Assembly: GCA_035652815.1 (NCBI GenBank)
Contig: DASRDB010000009.1
Coordinates: forward strand, 124,001-188,000
Direction of reading: 5' to 3'
DNA: 64,000 nt
DNA from: DASRDB01 sp035652815
GTDB taxonomy: Bacteria; Chloroflexota; Ktedonobacteria; Ktedonobacterales; Ktedonobacteraceae
Within the stretch, counting starts at the first letter, position 1; each line of letters opens with the position of its first letter. Below the pieces are notes generated by a model. That model made no database searches. It was given only the letters and a program-made list of their open reading frames with translations, and was not told the origin of the DNA. A program made the translations under genes and the position numbers. Shown here piece after piece: positions 34,637 to 43,497 of this stretch.

Positions 34637-35608
34637 CTAGCTAAACAGTAGCCCCGGCAGGACAACTGCTGCCAGCCAGACCAGAACAACTGCACTTAAG
34701 GAAACCAGTACCGCTTTCCCAATCGGAAGCTTATGCACCGCCCTCATGGCCGTAATCGACATACACAAGTAATATACGCTCAATATGCCCAGAATAACAA
34801 GGAACCAGGTATCGAGGGTAGCAACGGGAAAGCCACGCAATCCAGACGCATTGATGGGACGCGAATTAAACAACGAAAGCAGGTGAAACGCCGCTGGAAT
34901 CTCTGCCAATCCAGTTCCTAACATATTCGCAATGAAAACGAGCATGATCGTAAATGGAATGAAAGCAAACAAAATAATCAACGGCATGGTAAAGATCGAG
35001 GTGATGTAACAATGTATCATGAGATTGCCGCGACCACCGAGCCGCTTCGCCAGGTAGTAAGGTACGGCGGAAATCAGAAAATAAAAACCGATCACGAGTG
35101 CTGCCGTAACAGCCGCAAAAGCGATGAGACCACCAAGAAAGGGAAGTGGTTGAAAAGAGCCATACAGATAATTTTTAATCAGCAGAAAAACGGGTATCAC
35201 GAGGAACAGGATGATATACCCGATAATTTTCCCCCATACCCCTTCCCACGAGGTCTCAAATATCTCGTCCTCAAACGCCTTTTTATTAAATGGACGAGCC
35301 AGCAAATACATAGTCTGGCTGGCTCCCTCCGGCCTGCTCGCCTGTGGCAAACTTTCTTTTAAAGGGGGTACTTCAGGCAAGGCTGTTTCGTTCTTTAAAA
35401 CCTCTACCCTGCCATCTTTGTAGCGGACTTTCAGTACCGAACCATCGTCGAGCGAAAAATCCTGCTCCGGGAGCGCATCCTCTCCTGGAGAAACCGAACC
35501 AAGTATCACGCGGTTTAACAGAACGGTCAACTCACCACCATCATATTCGCGGAAGATTTGCACGCGGTTCTCACCGTTGCTATCGACGGCATACTCCTGC
35601 ACTGGCAT
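34637..35608 (-). CDS. Multi-pass membrane protein (Yip1-like), unknown function
   Basis: 323 residues. Residues 1-95 are soluble and beta-rich (VQIFREYDGGELTVLLNRVILGS, DFSLDDGSVLKVRYKDGRVEVL). About five membrane helices occupy 125-320 (IIGYIILFLVIPVFLLIKNYLYG, FLGGLIAFAAVTAALVIGFYFL, FTMPLIILFAFIPFTIMLVFIANMLG, WFLVILGILSVYYLCMSITAMRAV, AVLVSLSAVVLVWLAAVVLPGL). The membrane part resembles Yip1-domain proteins, but I am not certain. It lies 27 bases downstream of... no shared operon is evident; oppF ends divergently in the same direction upstream. Confidence 0.5.
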   Translation of the reverse strand: MPVQEYAVDSNGENRVQIFREYDGGELTVLLNRVILGSVSPGEDALPEQDFSLDDGSVLKVRYKDGRVEVLKNETALPEVPPLKESLPQASRPEGASQTMYLLARPFNKKAFEDEIFETSWEGVWGKIIGYIILFLVIPVFLLIKNYLYGSFQPLPFLGGLIAFAAVTAALVIGFYFLISAVPYYLAKRLGGRGNLMIHCYITSIFTMPLIILFAFIPFTIMLVFIANMLGTGLAEIPAAFHLLSLFNSRPINASGLRGFPVATLDTWFLVILGILSVYYLCMSITAMRAVHKLPIGKAVLVSLSAVVLVWLAAVVLPGLLFS

Positions 35609-35635
35609 ATGACTTTTCTATCCTTTCCTACAGGT

Positions 35636-36676
35636 TCAGACGACCGGCGTTACTTTGTCAGAAAAATGGCAGGCGGCGTAGTGGTCGTGCCCCTCCTTGC
35701 GGGCAAAAGCGGGTTCGATCTCCCGGCAAATGCTCTGCGCCATCGGACAGCGCGTATGGAAACGACAGCCCGACGGTATGCGAATGGGACTGGGCAAATC
35801 GCCGCTCAGGATAATACGCTTGCGGCGTTTCTCAATTTTCGGGTCTGGAATAGGTACGGCGGAAAGGAGCGCCTTTGTATACGGATGCTTGGGCGCGTTA
35901 TATAACTCATCGCGGTCGGCCAGTTCGACGATCTTACCAAGATACATCACGGCGATGCGGTCGGCTACATGCCTCACAACGCTCAAATCATGCGAGACAA
36001 ACAGGTAAGTCAGGTGAAACTGCTGCTGAAGCCTCTGTAGCAGGTTCAACACCTGAGCGCGTATCGAGACATCCAGGGCCGATACCGGCTCATCGGCAAT
36101 CACAAAATCGGGATTGATAGATAGCGCGCGGGCAACAGCAATACGCTGGCGCTGGCCGCCACTGAACTCGTGCGGATAGCGGTCGATATACTCGGGGCGC
36201 AGACCCACCACGCGCAGCAGTTCAATCGTCCGGTCGCGAATCTCCTTTTTGGAGGCAACATTATAAATATGCATCGGCTCTGCAATGAGCGAGCCAATCG
36301 TATAACGAGGATTGAGAGAAGCAAATGGGTCCTGGAAAATCATCTGAATGCGGTTGCGCACCTGGCGCAACTGCTCCCGTGGCAAACGAGCCAGGTCGTA
36401 GTTCTCAAAATATACATGTCCGTCGGTGGGCCGGTAGAGACGAATAATCGTGCGCCCAATGGTCGTCTTACCAGAGCCACTTTCCCCCACCAGCCCCAGC
36501 GTTTGTCCACGCTGGATGGTGAAACTCACACCGTCAACAGCGCGCACATATCCCACCAGCCGTTGAAAAACGATGCCCCTGGTCAGAGGGAAATACATTT
36601 TCAGATTGCGGATATCGACCAGTGGCTTGCTCTCCGCCACTGCGCTCGAGGAATCGGCTACCTGCGTCTCTAACAT
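35636..36676 (-). CDS. oppF: Oligopeptide/dipeptide ABC importer ATPase (OppF type)
   Basis: 346 residues. Walker A is GESGSGKTTIGR, the signature EFSGGQRQRIAVARAL, and Walker B FVIADEPVSALD with the switch VSHDLSVV. The C-terminal oligo_HPY extension is present (PHPYTKALLSAVPIPDP, GCRFHTRCPMAQSICREIEP), with cysteines typical of iron-sulfur-binding members. It is the last gene of the opp operon, and its ATG directly follows the OppD stop. Symbol assigned by operon type; dipeptide (dpp) or other peptide specificity is equally possible. Confidence 0.92.
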   Translation of the reverse strand: MLETQVADSSSAVAESKPLVDIRNLKMYFPLTRGIVFQRLVGYVRAVDGVSFTIQRGQTLGLVGESGSGKTTIGRTIIRLYRPTDGHVYFENYDLARLPREQLRQVRNRIQMIFQDPFASLNPRYTIGSLIAEPMHIYNVASKKEIRDRTIELLRVVGLRPEYIDRYPHEFSGGQRQRIAVARALSINPDFVIADEPVSALDVSIRAQVLNLLQRLQQQFHLTYLFVSHDLSVVRHVADRIAVMYLGKIVELADRDELYNAPKHPYTKALLSAVPIPDPKIEKRRKRIILSGDLPSPIRIPSGCRFHTRCPMAQSICREIEPAFARKEGHDHYAACHFSDKVTPVV

Positions 36677-37771
36677 TTACTTTTCCTCCGGTGTTTGCGC
36701 TGTTGCCTGTACTGCCACAGGTTCCGCTTCAGCGGCCTGTAAGGCTTTTAGTCGCGCCTGCCTGCGGCGCTCCGCGTAGGCGCGCTCGTTCGGATCTGTC
36801 ACATCAACCCAACATGCCTTATAGTGAGAAGCAAAACCCGGAATGGGGTCCAGCGGGGGCATAGTACGACAGATCGCGCGCGCAAAAGCGCAACGAGGCA
36901 TAAAGGGGCAGCCGGGCGGCGGTTTCAACAGATCTGGTGGAGACCCCTCAATAGTCTTGAGCGTGGCGTGGCGTTGTTCATCCAGGCGCGGCACAGATTC
37001 GAGCAGGCCCAGCGTATAGGGATGGCGCGGATTCGCAAATATTTCTTCGGTCTGGGCCGTCTCCACAACTTTACCCGCGTACATCACTACCACCCTGTCC
37101 GTCATTCCAGCTACCACACCCAGGTCGTGCGTAATCAAAATGACCGCCGTACCAAAGTCGCTGCACACGCCATTAATCAATTCAAGAATCTGCGCCTGGA
37201 CAGTGACATCCAACGCGGTCGTCGGCTCATCGGCTATCAACAATTTGGGGTTACAGGCGAGCGCAATAGCAATCATTACACGCTGGCGCATACCGCCGCT
37301 AAACTGGTGTGGATAGGAATTGACGCGCTCGAAAGCGGCAGGAATGCCGACCTGCTCAAGCAGCGCGATAGCACGTTTCTGCGCCTCGTCCTTGCCCAAT
37401 TTCAGGTGAATGCGCAGCGCCTCCCCGATTTGCTTGCCTACCGTCATAGTCGGATTCAAGCAGGTCATAGGGTCCTGGAAGATCATGCCAATTTTGCCGC
37501 CCCGAATCTTCCGCATGCCGCTTTCCGGCAAATCTAGCAGGTCCTGACCCTCGAAAAGTATGCTGCCGCCAGCATATTCAGCAGGCGGTTGGGGCAGCAG
37601 GCGCATGATCGAAAGGGCTGTGACGCTCTTGCCACAGCCGCTTTCTCCGACAATGCCCACCTTCTCGCCCGGTTTAATCGCAAAGCTGACCCCATCGACA
37701 GCGCGCACGCGCCCGGCTTTGACCTTAAAGTAGGTCTTGAGGTCCTGCACTTCTAGCAGATTGTCGCTCAA
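36677..37771 (-). CDS. oppD: Oligopeptide/dipeptide ABC importer ATPase (OppD type)
   Basis: 364 residues from a TTG start (MSDNLLEVQDLKTYFKVKAG), chosen because GAGGAG lies eight bases upstream. A TTG seven codons earlier is in frame but includes the ribosome-binding site. Walker A is GESGCGKS, the signature QFSGGMRQRVMIAIAL, Walker B LLIADEPTTALD. The oligo_HPY end (HPYTLGLLESVPRLDE, GCPFMPRCAFARAICRTMPP) is followed by an extra Ala/Glu-rich tail of about 45 residues. It pairs with OppF to energise the importer. Confidence 0.92.
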   Translation of the reverse strand: MSDNLLEVQDLKTYFKVKAGRVRAVDGVSFAIKPGEKVGIVGESGCGKSVTALSIMRLLPQPPAEYAGGSILFEGQDLLDLPESGMRKIRGGKIGMIFQDPMTCLNPTMTVGKQIGEALRIHLKLGKDEAQKRAIALLEQVGIPAAFERVNSYPHQFSGGMRQRVMIAIALACNPKLLIADEPTTALDVTVQAQILELINGVCSDFGTAVILITHDLGVVAGMTDRVVVMYAGKVVETAQTEEIFANPRHPYTLGLLESVPRLDEQRHATLKTIEGSPPDLLKPPPGCPFMPRCAFARAICRTMPPLDPIPGFASHYKACWVDVTDPNERAYAERRRQARLKALQAAEAEPVAVQATAQTPEEK

Positions 37772-37794
37772 GTTTATATCTCCTCTTAACAACC

Positions 37795-38739
37795 TTAACG
37801 CTCTGTCATATACGGGTCTAGAGCATCACGCAAACCATCACCAACCAGGTTAAAGCTGAGTACCGTGAAGAAGATAAGCAGGCCGGGCACAAATACCAGC
37901 CAGGGGTCTGCATCAAAGAACGCCTGACCAGTGTTAATCATGCTTCCCCAGCTTGCCGCAGGAGGCTGGATACCAAAACCAAAGTAACTCAGGACGGACT
38001 CGAGGATAATGTTTGAGCCGACCAGGAGCGTGGCGTTGACGATAATCGGCCCGGCTGCGTTCGGCAGCATATGGCGGAACATCAGGCGAAAGTCCTTCGC
38101 TCCAATGGTACGCGCTGCCAGGACATACTCTCGCTCTTTTAAGGCCAGGAACTCTCCTCGCACCAGGCGCGCAGCGTATGTCCAACCAAAGATAGCTATC
38201 AAGATGATCACACTCTTCGGTGTCCCATCTGTAAACGTCGCCGATAGCACAAACAGCAGGAGATAGAGGGGTATAGCCAGCACAATATCCGTAAAGCGCA
38301 TGAGGATGTTATCGATCATGCCCCCATTAAAACCTGCCACCGCGCCAATCGTGACACCTAGCACTATCGCCATCAACATGGACGTCAATCCGACCAGCAG
38401 CGAAACCTGGCCACCAGCCATCGCGCGCGCCATCTGATCGCGCCCTACATCATCTGTGCCAAAAGGATGGGCCAGCGAAGGGGGTGCCAGTGAGGCATGC
38501 ACACTACTCAAGTCTGCATAATTGGGATCAATGCGCCAGATAAGGGGGCCTAGAAAGCAGAACAAAAACAAGAAAATCAGCGCTGCCGCCCCAACCACTG
38601 CCGCCTTATTCCGAATGAACCGGTCAAAGATGATGCGGGCCTGGCTTCGGCGTTCCTGCACCAGTTCCGTCGTCGCATCAAGAAATGGCTCAATATCATC
38701 CTCGGTTGGTGTAAGCTTGATCGAATCAGATATTTCCAT
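37795..38739 (-). CDS. oppC: Oligopeptide ABC importer permease (OppC type)
   Basis: 314 residues. An N-terminal OppC_N region (IIFDRFIRNKAAVVGAAALI) is followed by six membrane helices of the BPD_transp_1 fold. The EAA loop reads EYVLAARTIGAKDFRLMFRHMLPNA. The FGTDDVGRDQMARAM segment is typical of OppC/DppC. The AGGAGA ribosome-binding site supports the start. The stop is 23 bases before the oppD start. Confidence 0.93.
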   Translation of the reverse strand: MEISDSIKLTPTEDDIEPFLDATTELVQERRSQARIIFDRFIRNKAAVVGAAALIFLFLFCFLGPLIWRIDPNYADLSSVHASLAPPSLAHPFGTDDVGRDQMARAMAGGQVSLLVGLTSMLMAIVLGVTIGAVAGFNGGMIDNILMRFTDIVLAIPLYLLLFVLSATFTDGTPKSVIILIAIFGWTYAARLVRGEFLALKEREYVLAARTIGAKDFRLMFRHMLPNAAGPIIVNATLLVGSNIILESVLSYFGFGIQPPAASWGSMINTGQAFFDADPWLVFVPGLLIFFTVLSFNLVGDGLRDALDPYMTER

Positions 38740-38766
38740 CTCGTGTCTCCTCTCTGTAGTCTATAA

Positions 38767-39729
38767 CTACGAGTAGCGAATACGCGGGTCCATCACTGCA
38801 TACAGGATATCCGCAATCAAATTGAAACTGATGACAAAAATCGCCCCGATCATCAGCATCGCCAGCAGCACTGGATAATCGCGTATCTCAAGCGACTGGA
38901 TAAAAAGCAGGCCCATACCCGGCCACGCAAATACACCCTCGGTAATGGTAGCTCCGCCCGCGACGGCTCCAAAGTCAAGCGCCACAATCGTAATCAGCGG
39001 AATAATCGCGTTTCGTAGCGCATGACGCAGCATCAGTGAACCAGGAGAAACCCCTTTCGCCCGCGCTGTGCGCATGTAGTCCTGCTTGATGACCTCGATC
39101 ATGCTCGAGCGCATGTAGCGGCTCCAACCGGCGATAAAGGTAATGGAGAGGACCATCATGGGTAAGATCAGATGCTGGATATGATCAACGAAAGCGTCAA
39201 ATGGATCAAGCTGGTAGCCCAGTGTTGCCGTACCGGATGTCGGGAACCAGTGAAGCAACACGCCGAAAATGTACTGCGCAATCAAGCCAAACAAAAAAAT
39301 TGGCATTGCAATGCCAAAATACGAAAGAGTGGTGAGGATGTAGTCGGTAATCGTTCCCTGCCGGATGGCAGAGATCACACCGAGGAATATCGCCACCACC
39401 AGCGCCAGGGTCAGCGCGCACCCGAACAACTCAAGCGTAGCGGGGAAACGCTGCCCTAAAATGTAGGTGACAGGCAGGTTCGTGCCAAAGGAGAAACCAA
39501 AATCACCCGTCAACACATTTCTTAGCCACTTCAAATACTGAACCGCCACAGGGTCATCCAGGCCAAAACGAGCGCGTAACGCCGCCCTGCTGGCCGGGCT
39601 AAGATGCGGATTGAAAATAACCTGGTCAGGCCCACCCGGCATCAGGTGAATCAGGGTAAACATGAAAATGGACAGCAGAAAAAGGAGAGGAATTGCCTGT
39701 AGGATGCGCCTGATAACATAGCGTCCCAT
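38767..39729 (-). CDS. oppB: Oligopeptide ABC importer permease (OppB type)
   Basis: 320 residues with six membrane helices. The N-terminus MGRYVIRRILQAIPLLFLLS and the following PGGP segment are typical of OppB/DppB. The EAA loop reads YMRTARAKGVSPGSLMLRHALRNA. A GGAGGT ribosome-binding site lies before the ATG. The hairpin at 39873-39915 separates it from the binding-protein gene, so the membrane and ATPase genes should be expressed less than the binding protein. Confidence 0.93.
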   Translation of the reverse strand: MGRYVIRRILQAIPLLFLLSIFMFTLIHLMPGGPDQVIFNPHLSPASRAALRARFGLDDPVAVQYLKWLRNVLTGDFGFSFGTNLPVTYILGQRFPATLELFGCALTLALVVAIFLGVISAIRQGTITDYILTTLSYFGIAMPIFLFGLIAQYIFGVLLHWFPTSGTATLGYQLDPFDAFVDHIQHLILPMMVLSITFIAGWSRYMRSSMIEVIKQDYMRTARAKGVSPGSLMLRHALRNAIIPLITIVALDFGAVAGGATITEGVFAWPGMGLLFIQSLEIRDYPVLLAMLMIGAIFVISFNLIADILYAVMDPRIRYS

Positions 39730-39872
39730 AGTTACCTCCGGCTATCGAGCAAAGAGGACAAATAATATTGGACATAGTTTACCATATTTCTATCTCTCTG
39801 CGTCAATAGTCAGTATTTATGCCGAGAAAACAGCAGAGTACTGACTTCAGCAGCCTTTTGTTTCAAACAGTC

Positions 39873-39915
39873 GATGAGGTTTCCGGGGAACGATTCGCTC
39901 CCCGGAAACCTCATC
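39873..39915 (-). terminator. Intra-operon hairpin between oppA and oppB
   Basis: A perfect 17-bp stem (GATGAGGTTTCCGGGGA and complement) with a 9-base loop, about 40 bases after the binding-protein stop. There is no T-run on the minus strand, so it more likely stabilises the upstream mRNA or partly terminates. Confidence 0.65.
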
Positions 39916-39954
39916 AATTACATGCAAACCCTGGCGATCAAGAGACTTCAGCGC

Positions 39955-41661
39955 TTAGCACTGTCCGCCGTCACACCACCAGTTCCAGACCTGAATCGTC
40001 TCAGCCGCGCCTTCCGGTCCGAACATATAGTTATGCGTGTTGTTCTTGTGCATCGCTATATCAATCGGGCTGTAGAGCGTGATAAAGGGGAACTCGGTCA
40101 GGTAGATCTGGTGAATCTGGTTAAAAATCTGCTGGCGCTGATTCGGATCAGCAGTTGATTGTTCCTGCGTGAACAGGTTATCCAACTGGTGATTGCAGTA
40201 GAAGTCGATGTTGAAGCCCGCTGGCGGGAACTGGCTGCAAGAGAACAGGCCAGAGTCATCAGCATCGTAGGAGAGCGCGTCCTCGAACTCCGCGATGTCA
40301 TATACGCCAGGCTTGCCATCCGTCAGGAAGGAACCAAAGAAGGTGCTGGCCGGGTAGTTCTGGATGTTGAGCTTGATGCCGATGGCCTTGAAGTTCTGCT
40401 GCAGCACCAGTTCGTCGTCCGCGCGCCAGAAGTTGTTCGCGGTGGTTGAATACTGGAATTGCAGCATCTGGCTGCCCTTATGGCGATAGCCATCTGACCC
40501 CATCGTCCACCCATCCTGATCGAGCAGTTTACCTGCAGCAGTCGGGTCAAACGGAGGACACGGGGCATCTTTCTGATAACCTGGAACATAAGCCTGCCCA
40601 TGATCGGTGCAGAGGGGTGAGGCATAACCGCGTCGTGCCGTATCGATCAAGGCGTTATGGTCAATCGCCATAGCCATAGCCTTGCGCACATTGACATCTG
40701 TTCCCAGAATAGGATTGTGGAAGTTGAAGTACATCGCCTCGAAGTTCGAAGCGTTGGGGTTTGTCACCAGCGTATAGGTGCTGGAAAGCTTCTGATAGGC
40801 GAGGTACTTGGTCACATCCAGGAAGTAGGCCGAGTCAATAGAGCCAGCCTGCAGGTCTTTAAGGATCGTGTTCTGGTCAGGTACGATGCGGAAAACAATC
40901 TTATCCAGGTACGGCAGATTCTCGCCATCAGCAGAGCCACGATAGTAGTTGGGATTGCGCACCACAGTGTAGTGGTCGCCAGGCACGCTTTCGCTCAACA
41001 TGAACGGGCCGCTGAACACGGTCGGTTTCAGGTTATCAGAAGAGGACTGAATTTTGCCCGGATCCATGCCGGCAAAGTGGTGCGCAGGCATTGGCGCTTC
41101 AAGGCCATCGGTCCACACTGACAGGAATGGCGAGAATGGCTGCTTCAAGTGGAATGTGATCGACAGATGATCGGACGAAACATCAGCAGAAGTGATCAGA
41201 TTGAGGCCGACGGTGCTGGCAGCAGCATATTTACCGCCAGTCCACAGACGCCAGGTAAAATCAACATCGCGCGCATCGAGCGGCTGACCATCAGACCATT
41301 TCAAATTGGGGCGCAGGTGGAACGTCCAGGTCTTCAGGTCAGAACTGACATCACCGTTGCTTACCGAGGGAATACGTGTGACGAGACCGGGCTGAATCGC
41401 GCCTTTCGTATCGCCAACAAAGAGCGGGGCATACAGCGTCTGATCAACCATGTCTGAGAAAGTCTCCGATGATGCATTAGGCAACAACGAGTCTGGCTCT
41501 TCATAGAGGTCATCGGTCCAAACACCACCCTTCGTGGCATTGCCAGAGGGGTTGGTTGTCGGCGGAGTGGTTGGCGCACCACAGGCGCTCAAAAGTAAAA
41601 GAAGGAGCGCTGTCACCGAAAAGGACAACATAAGAAAACGCGGCCTGGGCTTCTTGAGCAT
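39955..41661 (-). CDS. oppA: Peptide ABC importer substrate-binding lipoprotein
   Basis: 568 residues. The signal peptide ends in lipobox LLSAC (cysteine near 27), followed by a Thr/Pro/Asn-rich linker. The SBP_bac_5 fold follows: TWTFHLRPNLKWSDGQPLDARDVDFTWRLW near residue 110, and MAMAIDHNALIDTARRGYASPL in the family's second signature. It captures peptides or similar solutes outside the cell and delivers them to OppBC. It is the first gene of the operon with a strong AGGAGG site. A small hairpin (41706-41729) lies in its leader. Confidence 0.92.
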   Translation of the reverse strand: MLKKPRPRFLMLSFSVTALLLLLLSACGAPTTPPTTNPSGNATKGGVWTDDLYEEPDSLLPNASSETFSDMVDQTLYAPLFVGDTKGAIQPGLVTRIPSVSNGDVSSDLKTWTFHLRPNLKWSDGQPLDARDVDFTWRLWTGGKYAAASTVGLNLITSADVSSDHLSITFHLKQPFSPFLSVWTDGLEAPMPAHHFAGMDPGKIQSSSDNLKPTVFSGPFMLSESVPGDHYTVVRNPNYYRGSADGENLPYLDKIVFRIVPDQNTILKDLQAGSIDSAYFLDVTKYLAYQKLSSTYTLVTNPNASNFEAMYFNFHNPILGTDVNVRKAMAMAIDHNALIDTARRGYASPLCTDHGQAYVPGYQKDAPCPPFDPTAAGKLLDQDGWTMGSDGYRHKGSQMLQFQYSTTANNFWRADDELVLQQNFKAIGIKLNIQNYPASTFFGSFLTDGKPGVYDIAEFEDALSYDADDSGLFSCSQFPPAGFNIDFYCNHQLDNLFTQEQSTADPNQRQQIFNQIHQIYLTEFPFITLYSPIDIAMHKNNTHNYMFGPEGAAETIQVWNWWCDGGQC

Positions 41662-41890
41662 TGTGTCCTCCTAACAGAGAAATAAAAGTTGTTGTGGGAC
41701 CACCTGTACCCGCGTTTGCGAACGGGTACTGCAAGTAAGGATAAAGAACATCCCTTTCGCCAGGTTATGCTTGCTGCCTCAGAAAACCTACCGTTCCTCT
41801 GGATAGGTATATTGAGGCATTACTTAATATACGTACATTTTCTTCCACTTCTCACAGGGGTTCCAAAACAATTTCTGTTTCCACCAGTTC

Positions 41891-42130
41891 ATGCTTACTG
41901 AACAGCAAAAAATACCTCAGTCCCTGTTTCTTTACGAGGAGAAACAACCCGATGGCAGGCTTCTCCTCTCGCTCCATGACCATTTGCCACTTGAAGGATC
42001 AGATGTGGTGGTCTTTGGCAGCCGTTCCCCTAAACTGGTTGCGAGGCTGCTACTAAGAAGGCTTCAGGAAAGCAACCGCGTCTGGGCGACAGAAGAGACG
42101 ATACGGCGAGCGGAACGGTTGATGGGGTAG
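41891..42130 (+). CDS. Possible small protein, unknown
   Basis: 79 residues. No good ribosome-binding site precedes the ATG. The composition looks protein-like (EKQPDGRLLLSLHDHLPLEGSDVVVFGSRSP) and the frame ends just before a terminator hairpin, both supporting a real gene. No family is recognised. The start is uncertain. Confidence 0.4.
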   Translation: MLTEQQKIPQSLFLYEEKQPDGRLLLSLHDHLPLEGSDVVVFGSRSPKLVARLLLRRLQESNRVWATEETIRRAERLMG

Positions 42131-42140
42131 ATACAAAAAG

Positions 42141-42165
42141 GGCCGTCCTGATGTGAAGGACGGCC
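42141..42165. terminator. Bidirectional terminator
   Basis: GGCCGTCCT pairs with AGGACGGCC around seven bases. On the minus strand it is followed by CTTTTTGT and should end the tRNA-Arg transcript. On the plus strand it ends the small gene, with a weaker T-run. Confidence 0.75.
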
Positions 42166-42180
42166 TTGCATTCAAAATAA

Positions 42181-42253
42181 CGCTGACGACAGGATTCGAA
42201 CCTGCGACCACCACATCCGGAGTGTGGTGCTCTATCCCCTGAGCTACGTCAGC
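42181..42253 (-). tRNA. tRNA-Arg (anticodon CCG)
   Basis: 73 bases. The acceptor stem is GCTGACG/CGTCAGC with discriminator G. The D-arm is GTAGCTCAGGGGATAGAGCA. The anticodon stem CCACA/TGTGG encloses CTCCGGA, giving anticodon CCG. The T-arm carries GGTTCGAATCC. A terminator follows, and a truncated tRNA precedes it. Confidence 0.95.
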
Positions 42254-42257
42254 ATTG

Positions 42258-42290
42258 CGTTCCCTGCTCTATCCACTGAGCTACGGGGAC
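42258..42290 (-). pseudogene. 5' fragment of a second tRNA
   Basis: The minus strand reads GTCCCCGTAGCTCAGTGGAT followed by AGAGCAGGGAAC. This is an acceptor 5' strand (GTCCCCG) plus a complete D-arm of an Arg/Lys-type tRNA, after which the sequence jumps directly to tRNA-Arg(CCG). The anticodon arm, T-arm and 3' acceptor strand are missing. It looks like the remnant of a tandem tRNA gene. Confidence 0.75.
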
Positions 42291-42299
42291 TTCATCAAG

Positions 42300-42328
42300 A
42301 TAATACCATATACGTCAACCATGCGCAA
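42300..42328 (-). promoter_or_regulatory. Promoter of the tRNA-Arg unit
   Basis: TTGCGC (42323-42328), 17 bases, then TATTAT (42300-42305) preceded by TGG. The predicted start is just before the tRNA fragment, so the fragment would be part of the tRNA-Arg precursor. Confidence 0.45.
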
Positions 42329-42460
42329 AGGCAACTACGGGAGAAGCGTGATTATGGCAAGCCACTCTATCAATGATATTTCCGCAAACCAACCAAACAA
42401 AAAAAAGCAGGCCACACGGAAAACAGCCCGTGTATTACCTGCTTTCATTCCCCATTACCA

Positions 42461-42874
42461 CTACTGCCTCACTTCAGGGATATCTCCTTCGTTCTCCACC
42501 ATAAAGAGTTGGCGGATATCTTCAGGTAGTTGAGCGCGCACATTCTCGATCTCGCCCATCGTGACCGATTCGCACAGCACTCCGATCACTACACGCGCAT
42601 CGAGTGATGCCTCGGTCAGTGGAATACCGGCGTATTCTGCCACACGCCGGAAAAATTCATCCAGGCCGAAAGAGTCAGCCGAAACGACGCTCGTTTGCGT
42701 AAGCGCCTGCGCCATTTCAGGTGGCAGTTGCGCCGCGAGATCATCGGCTTCGCCAGCCGTCAAATGTTCACCTAACGCCGCCAACGTCGCGTTGACCACT
42801 CGCGCAGCTTCTTCATGCGAGCCTAGATCAGCGCGTTTTTGCACTTTGGCGACAAACTCATCTAATTTCACCAT
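42461..42874 (-). CDS. DUF2267 family protein
   Basis: 137 residues covering the whole DUF2267 domain as two similar helical halves (LDEFVAKVQKRADLGSHEEAARVVNATLAALGEHLT and LDEFFRRVAEYAGIPLTEASLDARVVIGVLCESV). Both carry the LPPE/LPED turn (AQLPPEMAQAL, AQLPEDIRQLF). The function of the family is unknown. It lies 15 bases downstream of the small ferritin-like gene on the same strand, and the two probably form one operon. Confidence 0.85.
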   Translation of the reverse strand: MVKLDEFVAKVQKRADLGSHEEAARVVNATLAALGEHLTAGEADDLAAQLPPEMAQALTQTSVVSADSFGLDEFFRRVAEYAGIPLTEASLDARVVIGVLCESVTMGEIENVRAQLPEDIRQLFMVENEGDIPEVRQ

Positions 42875-42889
42875 ACCCTCCAGAACGGG

Positions 42890-43129
42890 CTAGCGCGATC
42901 CACCCTGGCTGACGCGACTGGCCAGAAGCTGCTGAGCCTGTTGTGCGCGCTGGCGATCTTCTTGCTGCACTCTGCGGAAGAACTGCGCCAGTTCGTTATC
43001 ACCGCGCTGCTCGGCATCATGAATGTACTTCTCATAGGTCGTTGCGCCTTTTAGCGAGTGGTACATAATGCTTACCAGGTCATAGTACTGGTTGCTGGTT
43101 CCAGTTTTCTGTTCCGCGGATTGTGTCAT
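42890..43129 (-). CDS. Small helical, ferritin-like protein
   Basis: 79 residues. Two amphipathic helices carry a YHSLKGATTYEKYIHDAEQRGDNELAQFFRRVQQED pattern of alternating His, Glu and Asp, as in half a ferritin-like bundle; a dimer might form a four-helix bundle. The metal-binding role is only suggested by the pattern. The ATG has AGGAGG upstream. It is first in a likely two-gene operon with the DUF2267 protein. Confidence 0.65.
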   Translation of the reverse strand: MTQSAEQKTGTSNQYYDLVSIMYHSLKGATTYEKYIHDAEQRGDNELAQFFRRVQQEDRQRAQQAQQLLASRVSQGGSR

Positions 43130-43434
43130 GTGTTCCTCCTACTTTCTTTTCTCTCTGTCCTTTCGCCTTCTTTCCTACACCCTATCAACTTCTCATCTCC
43201 ACCCATACTACGTTTTTCCCTGTGCAAAAGTTTCTGCGAATCTAGCATATATACACAACAGTTTGATGTATTCCTTGAGCTTTTCTTGTATTCTACATTA
43301 TCAATTAAATTCTTTTTCCTTAAAATCCATATACGTTCCCTTATAATATCGGCATAATTTTACTGAAAGGGCATTGCTTCTTTAAAGATGATTTCCTTGT
43401 GTATTCTAATAGTAAAGTACTTTGAGAGTATATA

Positions 43435-43464
43435 TTGACATATGCGGCATGAAGCTGCTATTCT
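43435..43464 (+). promoter_or_regulatory. Promoter of comEA-comEC
   Basis: A perfect TTGACA, 18 bases, TATTCT, then AGAGGGGG as ribosome-binding site before the comEA ATG. The rest of the 368-base gap (43130-43434) is AT-rich with no gene or repeat recognised; it should also hold the divergent promoter for the ferritin-like gene. Confidence 0.6.
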
Positions 43465-43497
43465 AGCGGCATTAACACAAAGAGGGGGAAATGTGTT

